A DNA stretch of 8,593 nucleotides from the NCBI GenBank assembly GCA_937967705.1, contig CALCJG010000494.1:1-8593 (forward strand), read 5' to 3'. The position numbers and the translations under genes are program-made. Below, in pieces: positions 5,740-8,593 of this stretch. Source of the stretch: an uncultured Spirochaetia bacterium (GTDB taxonomy: Bacteria; Spirochaetota; UBA4802; JAGODF01). A model generated the notes under the pieces. The model saw nothing but the letters and a program-made list of their open reading frames with translations, was not told the DNA's origin and searched no databases. The stretch's first letter is position 1. Each line of letters begins with the position of its first letter.

Positions 5740-6199
5740 TCTTAAAATTCCTCTTCTTTTTCGCCTCTTCCCTGGCTTTTTCCCGCTCCTTCTTTTCCCT
5801 TTCCTTCGCCTTCTTCTCCTTATTCTTCGCATCACCTACTCTTGTGGTGTCCTGGCCTCCTTCATGAACGGTTTCTACTGCGTCCTCTGAACCACCATGA
5901 CCGGAGAAAACCTCCCGGAGAGTGGAGATCATGTTCTTCATGGCATTTTTCAACGCTTCCCTGCGGGTCTTTGACTTCTCCTGTTTGGCCAGATCAACAT
6001 CTTTCTTCGCTCCCCCCTGCCCGGGTGAGGGGTTTCCAGTTTTCTGTTTTCCGCCTTTTTCCCCAGGCTTGACCCATACCGTTTGTCGCTTCCCGTTTTT
6101 ATCAACCACCGTTTTCTTTACCAGGCCAGCAGTATCACGACCTTTAAGAAGTACGATAGTGCCGTCAGATTTTATTCCGATCCTTGCCTTGATCAACAT
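5720..6199 (-). CDS. Basic, highly charged phage protein of unknown function
   Basis: This 159-residue gene begins 10 bases after the LPD1 gene stops. AGGAGA lies about six bases before the ATG and supports the start. The N-terminus (about 1-48) looks like small beta strands and carries TVVDKNGKRQTVWVKPGE, a type of short module I associate with phage proteins near MuF or portal-linked genes. A glycine/lysine-rich flexible stretch (48-66), a helical segment (70-98) and a lysine/glutamate/arginine-rich tail (about 124-150) follow. The tail pattern fits a single charged helix or a nucleic-acid-binding tail. No catalytic motif or membrane segment is visible. The last 20 bases overlap the zinc-ribbon gene in another frame. 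Function is not assigned; by position it could be a small head-associated protein or a partner of its neighbours. Confidence 0.75.
   Translation of the reverse strand: MLIKARIGIKSDGTIVLLKGRDTAGLVKKTVVDKNGKRQTVWVKPGEKGGKQKTGNPSPGQGGAKKDVDLAKQEKSKTRREALKNAMKNMISTLREVFSGHGGSEDAVETVHEGGQDTTRVGDAKNKEKKAKEREKKEREKAREEAKKKRNFKNGRLFD
5749..5754 (-). promoter_or_regulatory. Shine-Dalgarno site fixing the zinc-ribbon start
   Basis: AGAGGA on the minus strand, nine bases before the ATG at 5739. It lies inside the 3' end of the upstream gene, so the two genes are probably translationally coupled. It favours the 71-residue form over the longer arginine-rich one. Confidence 0.65.
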
Positions 6200-6209
6200 C
6201 TCTTTTCTC

Positions 6210-8546
6210 CTATATGGGTATTCCCTGAAAATCTATCGCCTTGCGAAGATCCATCATGTCTAAAATACTGATAGCCTTCTTCAAAATCTCATGTTCTTTT
6301 ATCCCTTCCATGAGCTTATCAAAGGCTGCGTTTATCCTTTTACGCTCCTGCCCTCTGGGGTAAATACTGGTTTTCCCTTCTGGGAGGATATCACTGTCAG
6401 ATGCGAACTTATCCGCATAGGATTCCTGGACACCCGATACCAGGTACGAATTCTTCATTCCCTTTTCTTCGAGCTTGTCCGAAACATAGCTCTCAAAGGC
6501 CCTGGCAAAAACTTCATGCGGCCTTGCCCAGTATCCACCCATTTTTTCGGCTGTTGCCAGATAGTCACTTACTCCGGTAGTGGCTGGCCTGACACTTTCC
6601 GCTTTAATCGATATGGGTTGATCCCCATGGCCGTGCTCATGCCATTTTGATATGTAGTATTCTACTTCCTTGCGGAAATTGTTTGCGGTTTTGGTATCCT
6701 TCGTGCGCCATTCCCTATCTGTGAACCTGGCATAATAGTTTTTATACCAACCGTCCTGCATGTCGTTAGCTATGGATTCTTTTCGGTTTTTAAAATACTG
6801 ATTAGCCTTTTCCTGGATAAACCGATTAAAATCCTCATGTGAAAGCTCTTTCCAGAAAATATCGCTGGTTTCCTCACTATGGTCACTATCCCTTTCATGT
6901 CCTAAAAAATTCCTGATGGCATTGTCCTTATATTCACTGGCGTAATACGTTCTCCTTTCATTCTGTGGCTTGTTGATGTTAATGTTCACCGTGGGTACAT
7001 TTCCCCCGGTCGATAGTGCCTCTCTGAGTTCTCTGAGTGCATCTCCGGCAGTTGCGAGGAGATGAGAGTGTTTATTCTCGTATCCGGAATCGGATAAAAA
7101 TGTTAACTGTCCCCCGGATACACCGGCCTCTTTATAAGACACAAGGGAGAGGATGTTATCAAGGGCATGGCCCCATTCATGCGCCAGGGACCCGCCCCCG
7201 GCCAACTTGGTCATGTTTATAACCTTTTTTGCCGGCTCATAATGAGCGGATGCCTTACCTTTACCCCGAGCACCGAAGGCCAGCGCCAGCCGGCCATTAA
7301 GAGATATCAAGGATTTATCAATACCAAAGATAAAGGCCATGTCTGTCAGGGCTTCCCCGGCCCTCTGGGTGTGAATTTTACTCGATTCGATATCCATCCA
7401 GTTTCCGTACTCCACGGCCCTTATTCCGAAATCCTCCATGATTGTTTTGGATTCATAATCCTTTTCTGATGCCTGGCTGACCCGATCAACATCATCAGGT
7501 ACAAACCGCTCCCATTTCATCGTCTTGTTATCCCGCTTTTTACGTTCCTTCTTCTCCCCCTCACTCTCCTCCAGACCGGCCCATTTCCAGTCATTTTTTC
7601 CGTTAGCCTGATCAACAAGCTTTTCCCATTTTTTACTATACTGGTCTCCGATTGTTTTTAAGAAGGATGCTCCGAGAGAGGAGAATATCTTTTTGGGACT
7701 ATTCGGATCAGCATCAGACCTTTTCTTGCCATCCGAGCGAATATCAGCAATACCCTGCTGGAATTTGGAATTTTCTTTTTTTAATTCCACAATTCTGGGC
7801 TCTTTCCAGAAATCATCACTGGCCCTGGAATTATTAAATCGTTTACTACTCCAATATTTTGGATTATCAACATAGTCCGATCTCCATATCTGATTGAATT
7901 GGTTTTTGATCTCCTGCTGCTTCTCTTTGAGGTTTTGTATCATACGAATCTCTTCAGGGGTTTGATAATATCCTGTCAATTCGTTCATGATAACTTCAAG
8001 GCCATCCTTGGCATGGGATGTATCTGTCCAGGTCCCAAACATTTTAAGGAGGCGATCAACGCCCATCATATACAATTCCCTGGACTTGACATCATCCTTC
8101 GGCTGCTTTTCTATGGAGCTAATGAGCCGATAAACCACATACGTTGTGGAACTATCTGCGCCGATGGCCTTCATCATATTAACGATGGCTTTCTTCCCTC
8201 CGAATTGTCGTTCCCTCGTAATCAGGACACCGGCCTCCCCCGCTTCTTCGAGGCTCTGGAGGTCCGTCATTGTGACCGCCTGTTCCTTGTTTTCATAATA
8301 CATTTTTACCAGGGCTGCGAGATCCTTTCTGGCCCCTCCGATTTTCTCCCCCACATCGACATACTTCAGCCTTTCCTCGGTCTGTCCTCTGGGGTTGCTA
8401 ACGGGTTTCTTATCCGTTTTCCCCCGGCCCCGGCTTTCTTTATCTGTCGTGAGGATGTTTTTGAGATTATCCACTGCAGACTGTTTCTCTTCTTCAGTGG
8501 CTTTTTGAGGTTGGTCGGTTTTTACATCCGCTTTGGTTTTTCCACC
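6210..8546 (-). CDS. LPD1-domain zincin-like polyvalent phage protein, 5' truncated
   Basis: Partial gene: 778 codons plus TAG remain; the true start lies beyond the contig end, because the apparent GTG start at 8561 is adapter. Residues are numbered from 8546. The N-terminal part is charged and helical and carries GEKIGGARKD (about 66-75), a motif I associate with large phage polyvalent proteins. A lysine/glutamate-rich linker lies near 327-345. The core at about 373-464 fits the large polyvalent protein-associated domain 1: FGIRAVEYGNW, ISLNGRLALAFGARGKG, AHYEPAKKVINMTK and SLAHEWGHALDN. HEWGH (456-460; bases 7167-7181) is a zinc-binding HExxH, and a downstream ARPHEVFARAFESYV segment (from about 674) could supply the third ligand (E678 or E685). 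Established knowledge: such proteins occur in phages and conjugative elements and are thought to enter the recipient cell with DNA. Inference: a virion-carried metallopeptidase. Substrate unknown. Its TAG abuts the Shine-Dalgarno site of the next gene. Confidence 0.85.
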   Translation of the reverse strand, partial: GGKTKADVKTDQPQKATEEEKQSAVDNLKNILTTDKESRGRGKTDKKPVSNPRGQTEERLKYVDVGEKIGGARKDLAALVKMYYENKEQAVTMTDLQSLEEAGEAGVLITRERQFGGKKAIVNMMKAIGADSSTTYVVYRLISSIEKQPKDDVKSRELYMMGVDRLLKMFGTWTDTSHAKDGLEVIMNELTGYYQTPEEIRMIQNLKEKQQEIKNQFNQIWRSDYVDNPKYWSSKRFNNSRASDDFWKEPRIVELKKENSKFQQGIADIRSDGKKRSDADPNSPKKIFSSLGASFLKTIGDQYSKKWEKLVDQANGKNDWKWAGLEESEGEKKERKKRDNKTMKWERFVPDDVDRVSQASEKDYESKTIMEDFGIRAVEYGNWMDIESSKIHTQRAGEALTDMAFIFGIDKSLISLNGRLALAFGARGKGKASAHYEPAKKVINMTKLAGGGSLAHEWGHALDNILSLVSYKEAGVSGGQLTFLSDSGYENKHSHLLATAGDALRELREALSTGGNVPTVNININKPQNERRTYYASEYKDNAIRNFLGHERDSDHSEETSDIFWKELSHEDFNRFIQEKANQYFKNRKESIANDMQDGWYKNYYARFTDREWRTKDTKTANNFRKEVEYYISKWHEHGHGDQPISIKAESVRPATTGVSDYLATAEKMGGYWARPHEVFARAFESYVSDKLEEKGMKNSYLVSGVQESYADKFASDSDILPEGKTSIYPRGQERKRINAAFDKLMEGIKEHEILKKAISILDMMDLRKAIDFQGIPI

Positions 8547-8593
8547 AGATCGGAAGAGCACACGTCTGAACTCCAGTCACGAGTGGATATCTC
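8547..8593 (+). other. Illumina TruSeq adapter and index (sequencing artefact)
   Basis: Bases 8547-8580 match the 34-base TruSeq read-1 adapter (begins AGATCGGAAGAGC, ends CTCCAGTCAC). The next eight bases, GAGTGGAT, fit a TruSeq index (index 23 as I remember it), and the final ATCTC is the start of the constant part after the index. This is untrimmed adapter at the contig end, not phage DNA. True insert sequence stops at 8546. The reverse complement supplies a GTG followed by codons for L-F-R-S, giving the upstream gene a false start at 8561. Confidence 0.97.

Noticed and set aside
5524..5835. 103-residue version of the zinc-ribbon protein
   Set aside because: The extra N-terminus is a second-frame reading of the charged tail of the upstream gene; a good ribosome site supports the start at 5739.
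8547..8561. GTG start giving a 783-residue complete protein
   Set aside because: The GTG and the next four codons are Illumina adapter sequence, so the gene is 5' truncated at 8546.

Overview
The window reads as part of a tailed double-stranded DNA bacteriophage or prophage (Caudoviricetes-type). Every credible gene lies on the minus strand, so transcription runs from high to low coordinates. The genes are packed tightly, most starts have strong AGGAGG-like Shine-Dalgarno sites, and the order is a head-morphogenesis module: capsid protease, scaffold-like protein, major capsid protein, small beta-rich virion proteins, then a probable head-tail adaptor. The host cannot be named from this sequence; the ribosome-binding sites only say Bacteria. 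I see no integrase, repressor, lysis, tail or replication gene, no tRNA and no CRISPR array.

Layout in transcription order. (1) 8593-8547 is not biological: it is Illumina TruSeq adapter plus index. It marks a broken contig end and creates a false GTG start for the first gene. (2) 8546-6210 is a 5'-truncated large protein with an LPD1-type zincin domain (HEWGH), resembling the polyvalent proteins of phages. It is followed by a basic, highly charged 159-residue protein (6199-5720) and an overlapping 71-residue CxxC/CxxC zinc-ribbon protein (5739-5524). (3) 5523-5274 is a 250-base non-coding region with overlapping promoter-like sequences, three hairpins and a long-stem intrinsic terminator that ends only nine bases before the next start codon. 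(4) 5273-472 is the capsid block: assemblin-like protease, acidic scaffold-like protein, major capsid protein with an apparent FN3/Ig-like insertion, a 104-residue unknown, two possibly related beta-rich proteins (150 and 186 residues) and a further beta-rich 121-residue protein. Several stop codons lie inside or against the next gene's Shine-Dalgarno site, which suggests translational coupling. (5) 466-437 is a perfect 10-base-pair stem-loop. (6) 410-1 is the start of a probable head-tail adaptor that runs off the left edge.

Inferred workings: the protease, scaffold and capsid protein would build and mature the procapsid, the small beta proteins would decorate it, and the adaptor would join head to tail. 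The LPD1 metalloprotein could be a virion-carried effector. No promoter fits between the terminator at 5283-5339 and the protease start, so the capsid genes apparently depend on transcription passing through that terminator. This leader is the most interesting part of the window. I do not claim a proven new system.
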